A stretch of 64,000 nt of DNA from positions 62,001 through 126,000 of the forward strand of contig NZ_CABFLY010000001.1 of NCBI RefSeq assembly GCF_901875305.1, written 5' to 3'. The notes beneath the pieces are model-generated. The model was not told the origin of the DNA. It did not search any database and was given only the letters and a program-made list of their open reading frames with translations. Below are positions 51,440 to 60,064 of the stretch, piece by piece. The DNA is from Rothia mucilaginosa. Lineage in GTDB: Bacteria; Actinomycetota; Actinomycetes; Actinomycetales; Micrococcaceae. Position 1 is the first letter of the stretch. Each line of letters opens with the position of its first letter. The position numbers and the translations under genes were made by a program.

Positions 51440-52045
51440 GTGCCCACCTTCATCGACCCCACACCGCCCTCCCCGCCTCCGGGAACCCCCAACCCGCCCA
51501 GCACCGCGGATATTCTGCGTACCGCCGGCCACATGGGCATCGGCTCAGCGGCCGGGCGTGCGTTTGCCGCATCGCTCCTCGCTGCCGCCGCCTTCGCCCG
51601 TGCCAAAGGCGCCGAACTGTCCGCACGCATGCGCGCCGAGGCCCACGAAATACAGGGGGTCTACACACGCACCGGTGAGCTTGGAACCGAACACTGGGCT
51701 TCCGAGGCGGGCCGCGCCTTCCGCAAACAGCTCGAAAGGCACCGCGACAGTATTCGAGACAGGGCGCAGATTGCTGAGAACACGGCAGCCGATATCGCTG
51801 CTGCCGCTGAAGAACTCGCTACCGAACTCACCGCCAAAGCCCAGGGCATTACCGCCGCAGCCGCAGCCCTCGACAATCTCCTCGGATCCCTTGCAGATAC
51901 CGCCGCCGATATCCTCGACCCCGGAAAACTGGAAGACCTCGTGGCCCGCCACGCGGGGTCTGCACAACACGAGCTTGACGCCCTCATGCACGTCAGTCTC
52001 CCCGAAGGGCTCAATGCGCTTGTTAACCGCCAAACTGGCCATTAG
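51440..52045 (+). CDS. WXG100-like helical protein
   Basis: 201 residues from a GTG at 51440 (GAAAGG upstream). After a Pro-rich start it is helical throughout and Ala-rich. EHWASEAGRAFRKQLERHRD near 77-96 has the W-x-S-x-x-G-x-x-F spacing common in WXG-type substrates of type VII secretion. A second helix (IAENTAADIAAAAEELATEL) follows. It lies 39 bp before the large effector-like gene, a typical chaperone or helper position. The assignment is by pattern only, and no type VII machinery is in the window. Confidence 0.6.
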   Translation: MPTFIDPTPPSPPPGTPNPPSTADILRTAGHMGIGSAAGRAFAASLLAAAAFARAKGAELSARMRAEAHEIQGVYTRTGELGTEHWASEAGRAFRKQLERHRDSIRDRAQIAENTAADIAAAAEELATELTAKAQGITAAAAALDNLLGSLADTAADILDPGKLEDLVARHAGSAQHELDALMHVSLPEGLNALVNRQTGH

Positions 52046-52084
52046 GCCACCGCACCTCACCGTGAATTGCCGCTAGGAGAACCC

Positions 52085-54526
52085 ATGACCAACGCAACGT
52101 ACGCCCTTCCCGTCGAGGGGAGCGGCTCAGCCTTCACCGGGGCAACCATCACCGTCACACTGGAAGAGATGCCCCTCATCGCCGATTCCCTCACCCACGC
52201 CAGCCAAAGCTGTGCTGAACGCCCGGTGCCCATCTCGAGTATCGGTGCAGAGACGATGCTCTTTCTCGGGGTCAACGCGCGCGCCCGGCAGGCCAGTGGC
52301 CAGTGTGCCGCGCTGGCCGGCGGGATGGGTGAAAGCGCCGCTGAGCTGGTGGCTACAGCAACGGCCGTGCGCTACGCCCACAGTGCCTACCTGCAGGTCG
52401 AGAATACCGTCGCAGGCTGGTTTGATTCCATGGGCATTGCAAAGGACGGCACGCTTCCTGACGGGGTGGCGACGCGAACCCACATTCGCGGCGCCCTCGC
52501 TGGCGACCCCGGTGAGAGCCTGTACCTTATCCGGCTGACGTTACCCGAGCTTGGGTACTTCTCAGCCTATTGGGTATTGCCTCATTCACCTGTAGTAGCA
52601 GCCATTATCTTCGGCTTCACTGCCTACATGGATGCCAAATGGAATCCCGAAATTGCTCGTCAGCGTATTGCTGGGCGACTCTCCGCTGTAACAAAAATAC
52701 CCCAGGGAATCATTGAAAAAGTCTTGGCCGTAGGCGGAGTTGGAATCGTTGGACCCCTCCGTGATCCGGATTCTGATAAGAAAGCGCATAACATGCGCAC
52801 TGCCTCAGCCGACGATTACGGGGTCAGCGCACATTCCGGCGAGAAGGACCGTCTCACGGTGGATGCTAGCGCTGAACGTCTGCAAGCGGCTGCTAAGGCG
52901 CAGGACCAGGAGTTTGAACGTTCCCAACAGGACCCGACTAAGGGCGAACGCGGTGCCGTGCTCGTCACCGTCATGTACGAAGCAGGACACGAAGGCGACC
53001 CTGCCTATGCCCTGTACATCGTGAGTATTCCGGGTACTAACTTCTCTTCCCTTGGTGGGTCTCCAATGGATATCCCTGGGGCTCTTCGCGAAGCACTGGG
53101 TAACGATACTCTAGAGAACCCCGCCTATCAGATGGTTTTACAGGCTCTACGTGATGCCGGAGCACCTCAGGGTGCTCGTGTGTACATGGAGGGCTTCAGT
53201 CAGGGAGGCATGATTGCCTACAACATGGCGAATAGCACTGAAGTCGCTAAAGAAATCAACATTGTGGGTGTCTACGCACAAGCCTCCCCGCTACGAGGTC
53301 TACCGGCTAAACGTCGTGACTTTGCCGTGGATTACGTGGAAGGAGATGGAGACTGGGTTCCTGACTCTGCGTTGAGGACTGAGGGAGGCTGGCGTCCCGA
53401 TGAACGTGATACCGCAATTACGGTCTCAAATTTCAAACATGACGGCGGGGCGTATAGGGAAACCCTGCAACGTGAAGGATATGGAAACCAGACTCTGGGC
53501 GCTCTCAGGGCAGCCATGGGCAATAAAGGTTACGTGCAAGGGGAACAAAAGGTTACCTCGGGCTCCGCTATGCCAGATGGTTACAAGCCTGAAGAACGTC
53601 TGAACGAGTATGGATTGCGTGGAGACAGGTACGCTAAACAGGCTTTTGAAGCCGGGGTGCAACTTGATCCTCGAATTGTATACGAGGTCCCAGACCAACT
53701 AACAGATGGAGCACTGCACCGAGTAGATAGCGCAGTGCGAGACGGTATCGAAAATACACAGCAGAAAATCGAAAATACCGTGGCAGACGTCCAATGGGGC
53801 ATGGAGATTGCCAAGCAGAAGGTCGAGGGTCTTCAACGAGAAGCCGGAGAAACCGCACAGGCGATTGTTGAGCAAATCCCTGCCGTTATCGAGGCTGTTG
53901 AGAAGACCATCTCTCATCCCGATCCGAATCCGCCGCAGGAGCCTCAGAACCCGCAACCTGCATGGCCCGAAACCTCTGTGCCGCAGATGTCGAATTTAGG
54001 TTCCTTGCCCGCGCCCAACCTTGCACCTGCACAGCCCGTGCTGTCAGCCGCAAGCACAAAGCTGCTGGGCTCCAATACCGAGGCTTCTGCCAACCGTGGA
54101 TTCATCGTCAACGCACCGCAGGACACTCAGCCCGTCAGCCGCATGCCCATGGCACCGGCCGAGGACATCGACCCCGGATTTATTGTGCGCCCAGAAGCAC
54201 AACCCACCCTTGGGAACGTCGCACCCCGCCTCATTCATGGCCTCCCAGCCGCGGTTGAATCGCTACCCCGAATTGGTGACCTCATAACGGCCACACCGCA
54301 TATGGTTGGTGCTAATAAGCAAGGCGGAGACTACGACGGAGGCGAGTCACTCATTCCTGCCCTGCCGGATTTGAAGCCTGCGCCCATGCCGATGACACCG
54401 GCCGATGACATCGATCCGGGGTTCCGCACGCCAATTCCTCCCGAGGCGATTGATCCGGAGCTGGTGCACCCCGCACCGGAGCCTCGGCATGTAATCGCAG
54501 CTGAGAGGGAACCGGCATTCGCCTAG
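52085..54526 (+). CDS. Large mosaic protein with lipase-type nucleophile elbow
   Basis: 813 residues from the ATG at 52085 (AGGAG upstream; an ATG at 52067 is less likely). Residues 1-150 are helical and Ala-rich like a WXG-type leader (ASGQCAALAGGMGESAAELV). Residues 300-500 look like an alpha/beta hydrolase, with YMEGFSQGGMIAYNMA giving nucleophile Ser372 in G-x-S-x-G. Residues 540-620 are charged helices, and the last 190 are Pro-rich with repeats (PMAPAEDIDPGF, PMTPADDIDPGF). Base composition falls to near 50% GC from about 52.55 to 53.9 kb against about 65-70% at the ends, suggesting domain exchange. A secreted effector is plausible; not proven. Confidence 0.65.
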   Translation: MTNATYALPVEGSGSAFTGATITVTLEEMPLIADSLTHASQSCAERPVPISSIGAETMLFLGVNARARQASGQCAALAGGMGESAAELVATATAVRYAHSAYLQVENTVAGWFDSMGIAKDGTLPDGVATRTHIRGALAGDPGESLYLIRLTLPELGYFSAYWVLPHSPVVAAIIFGFTAYMDAKWNPEIARQRIAGRLSAVTKIPQGIIEKVLAVGGVGIVGPLRDPDSDKKAHNMRTASADDYGVSAHSGEKDRLTVDASAERLQAAAKAQDQEFERSQQDPTKGERGAVLVTVMYEAGHEGDPAYALYIVSIPGTNFSSLGGSPMDIPGALREALGNDTLENPAYQMVLQALRDAGAPQGARVYMEGFSQGGMIAYNMANSTEVAKEINIVGVYAQASPLRGLPAKRRDFAVDYVEGDGDWVPDSALRTEGGWRPDERDTAITVSNFKHDGGAYRETLQREGYGNQTLGALRAAMGNKGYVQGEQKVTSGSAMPDGYKPEERLNEYGLRGDRYAKQAFEAGVQLDPRIVYEVPDQLTDGALHRVDSAVRDGIENTQQKIENTVADVQWGMEIAKQKVEGLQREAGETAQAIVEQIPAVIEAVEKTISHPDPNPPQEPQNPQPAWPETSVPQMSNLGSLPAPNLAPAQPVLSAASTKLLGSNTEASANRGFIVNAPQDTQPVSRMPMAPAEDIDPGFIVRPEAQPTLGNVAPRLIHGLPAAVESLPRIGDLITATPHMVGANKQGGDYDGGESLIPALPDLKPAPMPMTPADDIDPGFRTPIPPEAIDPELVHPAPEPRHVIAAEREPAFA

Positions 54527-54632
54527 CGGAGAGTGTAGCAGATGAGGTGGCGGAGACCGGTATAGGGATACACCTACTGTCCCCATGCTGGTCTTCGCCC
54601 CGGTGGAGCTGGCTCCTCGGCGCTCGCGGGCA

Positions 54633-54638
54633 CATACT
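54633..54638 (+). promoter_or_regulatory. -10 element of a possibly leaderless hisC promoter
   Basis: CATACT ends 6 bases before the ATG at 54645; no ribosome binding site is present. Confidence 0.4.
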
Positions 54639-54644
54639 GGAACT

Positions 54645-55772
54645 ATGAGCCAGTCAGCTGAACACGCCAACATCCCGGTCCGCCCCGTCTTCGACACCCT
54701 GCCTAGCTACGCCGCGGGCAAACCGCCCGCTCCCGTCGAGGGCCTGACCCGGTATAAGCTTTCCTCCAACGAGAACCCGCTGGGTCCCGTGCCCGCGGTG
54801 GCGCGTGTGCTGGCCGAATTCGATGCGGTGCACCGCTACCCCGACCCTCTCTCGACCGCCCTGCGCACCGCCCTCGCCGAGCAGCTGGGCGTGGACGCCG
54901 AGGATATCGTGACCGGTGCCGGCAGCCTCGGTGCGCTCAACCAGATTATTAAAACCTTCGCGGGCGTTGAGGCCGATGGTGGGCAGAATGAGGTCATCTA
55001 CGCGTGGCGTTCCTTCGAGGCCTACCCCATTCTCGTCGGCATCATGGGCGCCCGTAGCGTGCAGGTTCCCAACCTACCTAACGGCGCGCACGACCTGGAC
55101 GCCATGGCCGCAGCCGTCACCGACCGCACCCGCCTGATTCTCGTGTGCACCCCCAACAACCCGACCGGTCCCGCCGTGACCGAGAGCCAGATTCGTGCCT
55201 TCCTCGCGAAGGTGCCGGCTACCGTGCCCGTGGTGATTGACGAGGCCTACTTCGAGTTCTGTGCGGTCTCCTCCATCCCGGAGGGAGAAGAGCCCCCGCT
55301 GAACGGCCTGGACATCTACCGCGACTACCCGAACGTCATCATCCTGCGCACTTTCTCCAAGGCGCAGGGTCTGGCAGGTTTGCGTGTGGGCTACTCGATT
55401 TCGCACCCGCAGATTACCCGCCACCTGCGGGTTGCCGCGACCCCCTTTGCCGTGTCTGCCCTGGCCGAGCGGGCCGCCGTCGCTTCCATCGAACACCAGG
55501 ACGCCGTCATGGAGCGGGTTAAGCACATCGTGGCCGAGCGTGAGCGCGTCACGGCCCGCTTGCGTGAACTGGGCTACGAATTCCCGAGCACCTACGCCAA
55601 CTTTGTGTGGCTGCCCCTGGGGGAGCGGACCGGTGAGTTCGTTGACCTCATGAACCGCAATGCTCTTTCCGTGCGTGCTTTCGGGTCCGAGGGCGTGCGC
55701 GTGAGCATTGGCGAGGTTGAGGCAAACGACCGTTTCCTGTCCCTGTGCGAGCTCTTTGCGCAAAAGGGCTAA
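54645..55772 (+). CDS. hisC: Histidinol-phosphate / aromatic aminotransferase
   Basis: A 375-residue class II PLP aminotransferase. The N-terminal substrate region reads YKLSSNENPLGP (about 34-45). Asn of CTPNNPTGP near 171-179, Asp-Glu-Ala-Tyr (DEAYFEF, near 204), the PLP lysine in RTFSKAQGLAGLRVGY (Lys near 239), and the final phosphate-binding RVSIG are all present. Actinobacterial paralogues include aromatic aminotransferase Pat; with no his operon nearby, either role fits. The start MSQSAEHAN follows a possible leaderless promoter. Confidence 0.88.
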   Translation: MSQSAEHANIPVRPVFDTLPSYAAGKPPAPVEGLTRYKLSSNENPLGPVPAVARVLAEFDAVHRYPDPLSTALRTALAEQLGVDAEDIVTGAGSLGALNQIIKTFAGVEADGGQNEVIYAWRSFEAYPILVGIMGARSVQVPNLPNGAHDLDAMAAAVTDRTRLILVCTPNNPTGPAVTESQIRAFLAKVPATVPVVIDEAYFEFCAVSSIPEGEEPPLNGLDIYRDYPNVIILRTFSKAQGLAGLRVGYSISHPQITRHLRVAATPFAVSALAERAAVASIEHQDAVMERVKHIVAERERVTARLRELGYEFPSTYANFVWLPLGERTGEFVDLMNRNALSVRAFGSEGVRVSIGEVEANDRFLSLCELFAQKG

Positions 55773-55831
55773 TCTCGCTCGACATCGCTGGACGAGCCGG
55801 TATTGCGCGGAAGTTCTGGGCACGTGAAGGT

Positions 55832-55883
55832 GAAGGAACCCTCCTATATATTCGATAATCAGAATATATAGGAGGGTTCCTTC
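55832..55883. terminator. Very long hairpin after hisC
   Basis: A perfect 22-bp inverted repeat (55832-55853 with 55862-55883) with an 8-nt loop; arms begin GAAGGAACCCTCC. It acts as a terminator by position, but no T-run follows on the plus strand. Confidence 0.75.
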
Positions 55884-56145
55884 AGCTCTTAAAAACGGCG
55901 GGCGATGGCACTGATTTCGACCCGCTCAAATGCTGAATAGTAGCGTGCGATACGTGGTCTTTCAAGCGTGTTCTGAGCGTGCACGTTATTGCCGAGAGCC
56001 CGAAATAGTAAACTGGTAGGTATATATGCCCAGTCCTGATGGTGCACCGGCCGTAAATCAGCCTCTCAACCCTCCACCTTTCGTGGAGAATGAGGCTTGG
56101 CCCCGGTAGCCCGCAGGCGAAGCCATCGTCACGTGTGGAGGTTAG
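55884..56145. promoter_or_regulatory. Upstream region of the dehydrogenase operon
   Basis: About 260 bp, no gene. GGTATATATGCCC at 56019-56031 resembles AGGGTATATGCCCT before the E2 gene (58419-58432). A leader hairpin pairs GCCTC (56061-56065) with GAGGC (56092-56096) and CTCCAC (56072-56077) with GTGGAG (56083-56088). Confidence 0.4.
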
Positions 56146-57312
56146 ATGCACGAGAACGACAAGTACCCGGGAGTGCCCGAGCGCATCCAGCTCATGGATG
56201 AGAACGGCACCGTCCACGAACACCCCACCTTCAGCCGATACGTCAAAGACGTCGATGGTGATACCCTGCGCGAGGCCTACCGCCTCATGTACACCACCCG
56301 CCGCTTCGACGACGAGGCGACCGCCCTGCAGCGTCAGGGTCAGCTCGCCCTGTGGGTTCCTAGCCGAGGTCAGGAGGCTGCACAGGTCGGCTCCGCACTG
56401 GCCTACGCCCCCAACGACTACATCTTCCCCTCCTATCGTGAGCATGCCGTTGCCCTGGTGCGCGGGGTGGATTTCCGTGATTTGATTACCATCTTCCGTG
56501 GCGCCACCACCCATGGTTGGGATATGAAGGCCCATAACTTCCACACCTACACCAAGGTGCTGGCCGCCCAGACTCTGCACGCCGTCGGCTACGCCATGGG
56601 CCTAAACTTCGACGCCGACATCGAAGCTGAAACCGGTAAGCGTCCCACCGGCCAGGGTCAGGCCACCGATCCCGCAACTGATGCTCAGAAGCCTGCCGTC
56701 GCGGTCTACTTTGGTGACGGTTCCTCCAGTGAGGGCGACGTTCACGAATCCATGGTCTTCGCGGCATCCTATGATGCTCCGGTGCTTTTCTTCGTGCAGA
56801 ACAACCGCTGGGCCATCTCGGTTCCCTTCGAGGTGCAGTCGCGCGTGCCGATTTCGACTCGAGCCGTCGGTTACGGTTTCGAGGGTCTGCGCGTGGATGG
56901 CAACGATATCCTGGGCGTGCTCGCGGTGACCCGTTACGCTATGGAGAAGATTCGTGCTGGTAAGGGCCCCGTGCTCATCGAGGCTGAAACCTACCGTCTG
57001 GGCCCGCACACCACTGCTGACGACCCCACGAAGTACCGCACCGAGGCTGACCTTGAGGGGCCGCTGCATCGCGACCCCATGATTCGTCTTGAGAAGTACC
57101 TGCGCGAGCAGGGCTACGCCGACGATGCCTTCTTCGAGGAGGTGGCTGAGTCTGCCCAGAAGGTTGCCTCCGGGGTGCGTGATGCCGTGCTTTCTTGTGA
57201 GGTGGCTGATTTTGAGCATTTCTTCGACCGTGTCTACGCCCAGGAGCATCAGCAGGTTGAGGACGACCGTAAATTCTACCGTACCTACAATGCAGGCTTT
57301 GAAGAGGAGTAA
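56146..57312 (+). CDS. pdhA: 2-oxoacid dehydrogenase E1 component, alpha subunit
   Basis: 388 residues; thiamine diphosphate enzyme that decarboxylates pyruvate or branched-chain 2-oxoacids. The TPP/Mg motif is AVYFGDGSSSEGDVHE near 186-201 with NNRWAIS near 221-227. The phosphorylation-loop-like region TYRLGPHTTADDPTKYR near 281-297 is typical for the branched-chain type. FPSYREHAVALVRG near 95 also fits. GGAGG precedes the ATG. It is followed after 2 bp by the beta subunit. Pyruvate versus branched-chain specificity cannot be decided from sequence alone. Confidence 0.9.
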   Translation: MHENDKYPGVPERIQLMDENGTVHEHPTFSRYVKDVDGDTLREAYRLMYTTRRFDDEATALQRQGQLALWVPSRGQEAAQVGSALAYAPNDYIFPSYREHAVALVRGVDFRDLITIFRGATTHGWDMKAHNFHTYTKVLAAQTLHAVGYAMGLNFDADIEAETGKRPTGQGQATDPATDAQKPAVAVYFGDGSSSEGDVHESMVFAASYDAPVLFFVQNNRWAISVPFEVQSRVPISTRAVGYGFEGLRVDGNDILGVLAVTRYAMEKIRAGKGPVLIEAETYRLGPHTTADDPTKYRTEADLEGPLHRDPMIRLEKYLREQGYADDAFFEEVAESAQKVASGVRDAVLSCEVADFEHFFDRVYAQEHQQVEDDRKFYRTYNAGFEEE

Positions 57313-57314
57313 AG

Positions 57315-58301
57315 ATGAGCGAAAACATTGAGCGTTTGACCCTCGCCAAGGCCATTACCCGCGGCCTGGAGGATGCCCTGGAGGCTGACCGCACCGTGGT
57401 TCTACTCGGTGAGGATATTGGTAAGCTCGGTGGCGTGTATCGCGTGACCGAGGGCTTGCAGGCCCGCTTCGGTAACCGCCGCGTCATGGATACTCCTCTG
57501 GGGGAGTCCGGCATTATCGGTAGCTCCATCGGCATGGCGCTGCGCGGCTACCGCCCCGTTCCGGAGATTCAGTTTGATGGCTTCGTCTTCCCTGCGTTCA
57601 ATCAGATTACGAGCCAGCTTGCGAAGATCCACAACCGCACCGATAAGCAGTACATTGTGCCGGTGACGATTCGTATTCCCTACGGTGGCGTGATTGGTTC
57701 GGTAGAGCACCACTCCGAGTCACCCGAGGCGCTGTTTGCTCACACTGCCGGCCTGCGCATTGTGACCCCTTCGAACCCGCATGATGCCTACTGGATGACT
57801 CGCAAGGCGATTGAGTGCCCGGATCCGGTCATTATCTTTGAGCCGAAGCGCCGCTACTGGCTCAAGGGAGACGTGGACCTGAACGACACGTCCTTCGACC
57901 CGTTTAGCGCCAAGGTCGTGCGTGAGGGTACCGATGCCACGATTGTCGCGTACGGTCCGCTGGTGCCGGTGGCTCTGGCTGCCGCGGAGGCCGCAGTGGA
58001 AGACGGTCGCTCGATCGAGGTAATTGACCTGCGCTCGATTTCTCCGCTGGATGTGCCGACCGTTGCCGCCTCGGTGGCGAAGACTGGCCGACTGATTATT
58101 GCTCATGAGGCTCCCACGTTCGGTGGTGTGGGTGGTGAGCTGTCGGCTGCGATTACGGAGCGTTGCTTCTACAGTCTGCAGGCCCCGGTGATTCGCGTGG
58201 GCGGTTACTACATGCCGTACCCGGTTTCCCGCGTGGAGGAGGAGTACGTACCGGATATTGACCGCATCCTGGAGGCGGTTGATCGCGCTTTCGATTACTA
58301 G
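57315..58301 (+). CDS. pdhB: 2-oxoacid dehydrogenase E1 component, beta subunit
   Basis: A 328-residue partner of the alpha subunit. Transketolase-like pyrimidine-binding half: VVLLGEDIGKLGGVYRVTEG near 29-48, TPLGESGIIGSSIGMALRG near 60-78 with the conserved Glu, and EIQFDGFVFPAFNQI near 83. The C-terminal half has EVIDLRSISPLD near 234-245 and the final EEEYVPDIDRILEAV. The ribosome binding site AGGAG overlaps the end of the alpha gene. The two subunits form the alpha2beta2 E1. Confidence 0.92.
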   Translation: MSENIERLTLAKAITRGLEDALEADRTVVLLGEDIGKLGGVYRVTEGLQARFGNRRVMDTPLGESGIIGSSIGMALRGYRPVPEIQFDGFVFPAFNQITSQLAKIHNRTDKQYIVPVTIRIPYGGVIGSVEHHSESPEALFAHTAGLRIVTPSNPHDAYWMTRKAIECPDPVIIFEPKRRYWLKGDVDLNDTSFDPFSAKVVREGTDATIVAYGPLVPVALAAAEAAVEDGRSIEVIDLRSISPLDVPTVAASVAKTGRLIIAHEAPTFGGVGGELSAAITERCFYSLQAPVIRVGGYYMPYPVSRVEEEYVPDIDRILEAVDRAFDY

Positions 58302-58418
58302 GCGCGGCTTTCGGGGTTGGTATGTGTGCCCCCTCTTGATGCTTCGTTCTGAGGTGTGTTGTCGGCCTTTGGTTGGTGGCGCGCCGCGGCGGGTAGGACC
58401 GCCCATAATATTCCATAT

Positions 58419-58432
58419 AGGGTATATGCCCT
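58419..58432. promoter_or_regulatory. Palindrome before the E2 gene
   Basis: AGGGTATATGCCCT, arms AGGG/CCCT, 14 bp before the ATG. It is similar to the element before the E1 alpha gene. Confidence 0.4.
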
Positions 58433-58446
58433 AGTGAGAGGTAGAT

Positions 58447-59946
58447 ATGTCCCAGATTTTTTCGCTTCCCGACGTGGGCGAAGGCCTGACCGAGGCTGAA
58501 ATCCTCAGCTGGAAGGTCGCAACCGGCACCGAGGTAGCTATCAACGATGTGCTGGTTGAGATTGAGACCGCCAAGAGCGTTGTCGAGCTGCCCTCACCCT
58601 ACGCCGGCACCGTCGAAGAACTGATGGTCGCCGAGGGTGAGACCGTCGAGGTGGGTACCCCCATCATCCGAATCTCCGGTGGTGATGGCACGGCCCCGGC
58701 CGCCCCCGTAGCCCCCCAGCAGGAGACCGAATCCGGTACCGCGCTGGTTGGGTCCGGCCCCAAGGCGGACGCCGTCAAGCGTCGCGCGCGCAAGCGTCCT
58801 GCCTCCGCAACTCAGCCCGCACCTGCCGCCTCCGTAGCACCTGCGGCACCGGCAACTCAAGCAGCTCAGGCACCGGTGGCGCACACCCCCTCCGCTCCGG
58901 TGAACCGCAACCAGGGTCTGCTGAGCGAGCTGGCTGAGCGTGCCTCTCGCTTTGTGGAGAACAGCCCCCTGAACTCGGTGGTTCAGCGTCTGGCACACGA
59001 GCCCGTTGCCGCCCAGGCTTCGGCTCCCGCCACGGCCCTACCGCCCGAACAGGTTCCGTACCGCCCGACCCTGGCGGCTCCTCCGGTGCGTTTGGCCGCT
59101 AAGGAACTCGGTGTCGACCTGGCTCAGGTGACCGCTACCGGCGCCCGCGGCCAGGTGACCAAGCAGGACCTCATGAACTACGTTGCCCACCTGAAGGACG
59201 TGCAGCACAGCGGTGCCCGCCAGCCCTTCTGGCAGGATGCAAGCACCCCGGGCGACCGCATTGAGCGCATCCCGGTGCGTGGCGTGCGTAAGGCCACCGC
59301 GAAGGCTATGGTCGCCTCGGCCTTCAGCGCCCCGCACGTGTCGATTTTCGTGGACGTAGATGCATCCCGCACCATGGAGTTCGTCAAGCGCCTGAAGAAG
59401 TCCCGCCACTTTGAGGGCGTGAAGGTCACTCCGTTGTTGGTTCTGGCCGCCGCGGTGATTTGGGCTGCTGAACGTAACCCGCAGGTGAACGCGACCTGGA
59501 CCGATAGCGAAATTCAGATTAAGCACTTCATGAACCTGGGTATCGCGGCCGCTACCCCGCGCGGCCTGATGGTTCCGAACATTAAGGACGCCCAGGAGCT
59601 GTCCCTGCGTGAGCTGGCGGTTGCGCTGAACAACCTGACTACTCGCGCCCGTGAGGGTAAGACTCAGCCCGCTGAGATGGCGAACGGCACCCTGACCATT
59701 ACGAACATTGGTTCGCTGGGTATTGATACCGGTACCCCGATTATTAACCCGGGTGAGGTTGCGATTGTTGCCTTCGGTACGATCAAGCAGAAGCCGTGGG
59801 TGGTTGATGGCGAAGTGATTCCTCGCTGGGTGACGACCCTGGGTGGCTCGTTCGATCACCGCGTGGTGGATGGCGACCTCTCGGCTCGCTTCATGGCTGA
59901 TGTGGCGGCCATCCTGGAGGAACCGGCCCTGCTGCTGGATCACTAG
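58447..59946 (+). CDS. Dihydrolipoamide acyltransferase, E2 component
   Basis: 499 residues. One lipoyl domain at the N-terminus with the lipoyl-lysine at 43 ([11 protein letters not shown]), then an Ala/Pro-rich swinging arm (about 80-150), a peripheral subunit-binding domain ([19 protein letters not shown], about 216-235) and a catalytic acyltransferase domain ending in FDHRVVDGD (His471, Asp475). A single lipoyl domain and the E1 alpha/beta partners upstream define the complex. The E3 gene is not in the window. GAGAGG lies before the ATG; the 145-bp gap after E1 beta holds a palindrome and could be a second promoter. Confidence 0.93.
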   Translation: MSQIFSLPDVGEGLTEAEILSWKVATGTEVAINDVLVEIETAKSVVELPSPYAGTVEELMVAEGETVEVGTPIIRISGGDGTAPAAPVAPQQETESGTALVGSGPKADAVKRRARKRPASATQPAPAASVAPAAPATQAAQAPVAHTPSAPVNRNQGLLSELAERASRFVENSPLNSVVQRLAHEPVAAQASAPATALPPEQVPYRPTLAAPPVRLAAKELGVDLAQVTATGARGQVTKQDLMNYVAHLKDVQHSGARQPFWQDASTPGDRIERIPVRGVRKATAKAMVASAFSAPHVSIFVDVDASRTMEFVKRLKKSRHFEGVKVTPLLVLAAAVIWAAERNPQVNATWTDSEIQIKHFMNLGIAAATPRGLMVPNIKDAQELSLRELAVALNNLTTRAREGKTQPAEMANGTLTITNIGSLGIDTGTPIINPGEVAIVAFGTIKQKPWVVDGEVIPRWVTTLGGSFDHRVVDGDLSARFMADVAAILEEPALLLDH

Positions 59947-59982
59947 GCATAATTTCAGCGGCCCCGAGGAGTCGTGAAATGT

Positions 59983-60030
59983 GAAGACCTCCGGCGCACG
60001 TAGCGTGCGTCGGAGGTCTTCGTGTTTTAT
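59983..60030. terminator. Terminator after the E2 gene
   Basis: An 18-bp stem (59983-60000 with 60004-60021, one G-U; arm GAAGACCTCCGGCGCACG) followed by GTGTTTT. Confidence 0.9.
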
Positions 60031-60064
60031 ACCGGCGTCGGTGCGGTGCCCGGTGCTTCGGAGG

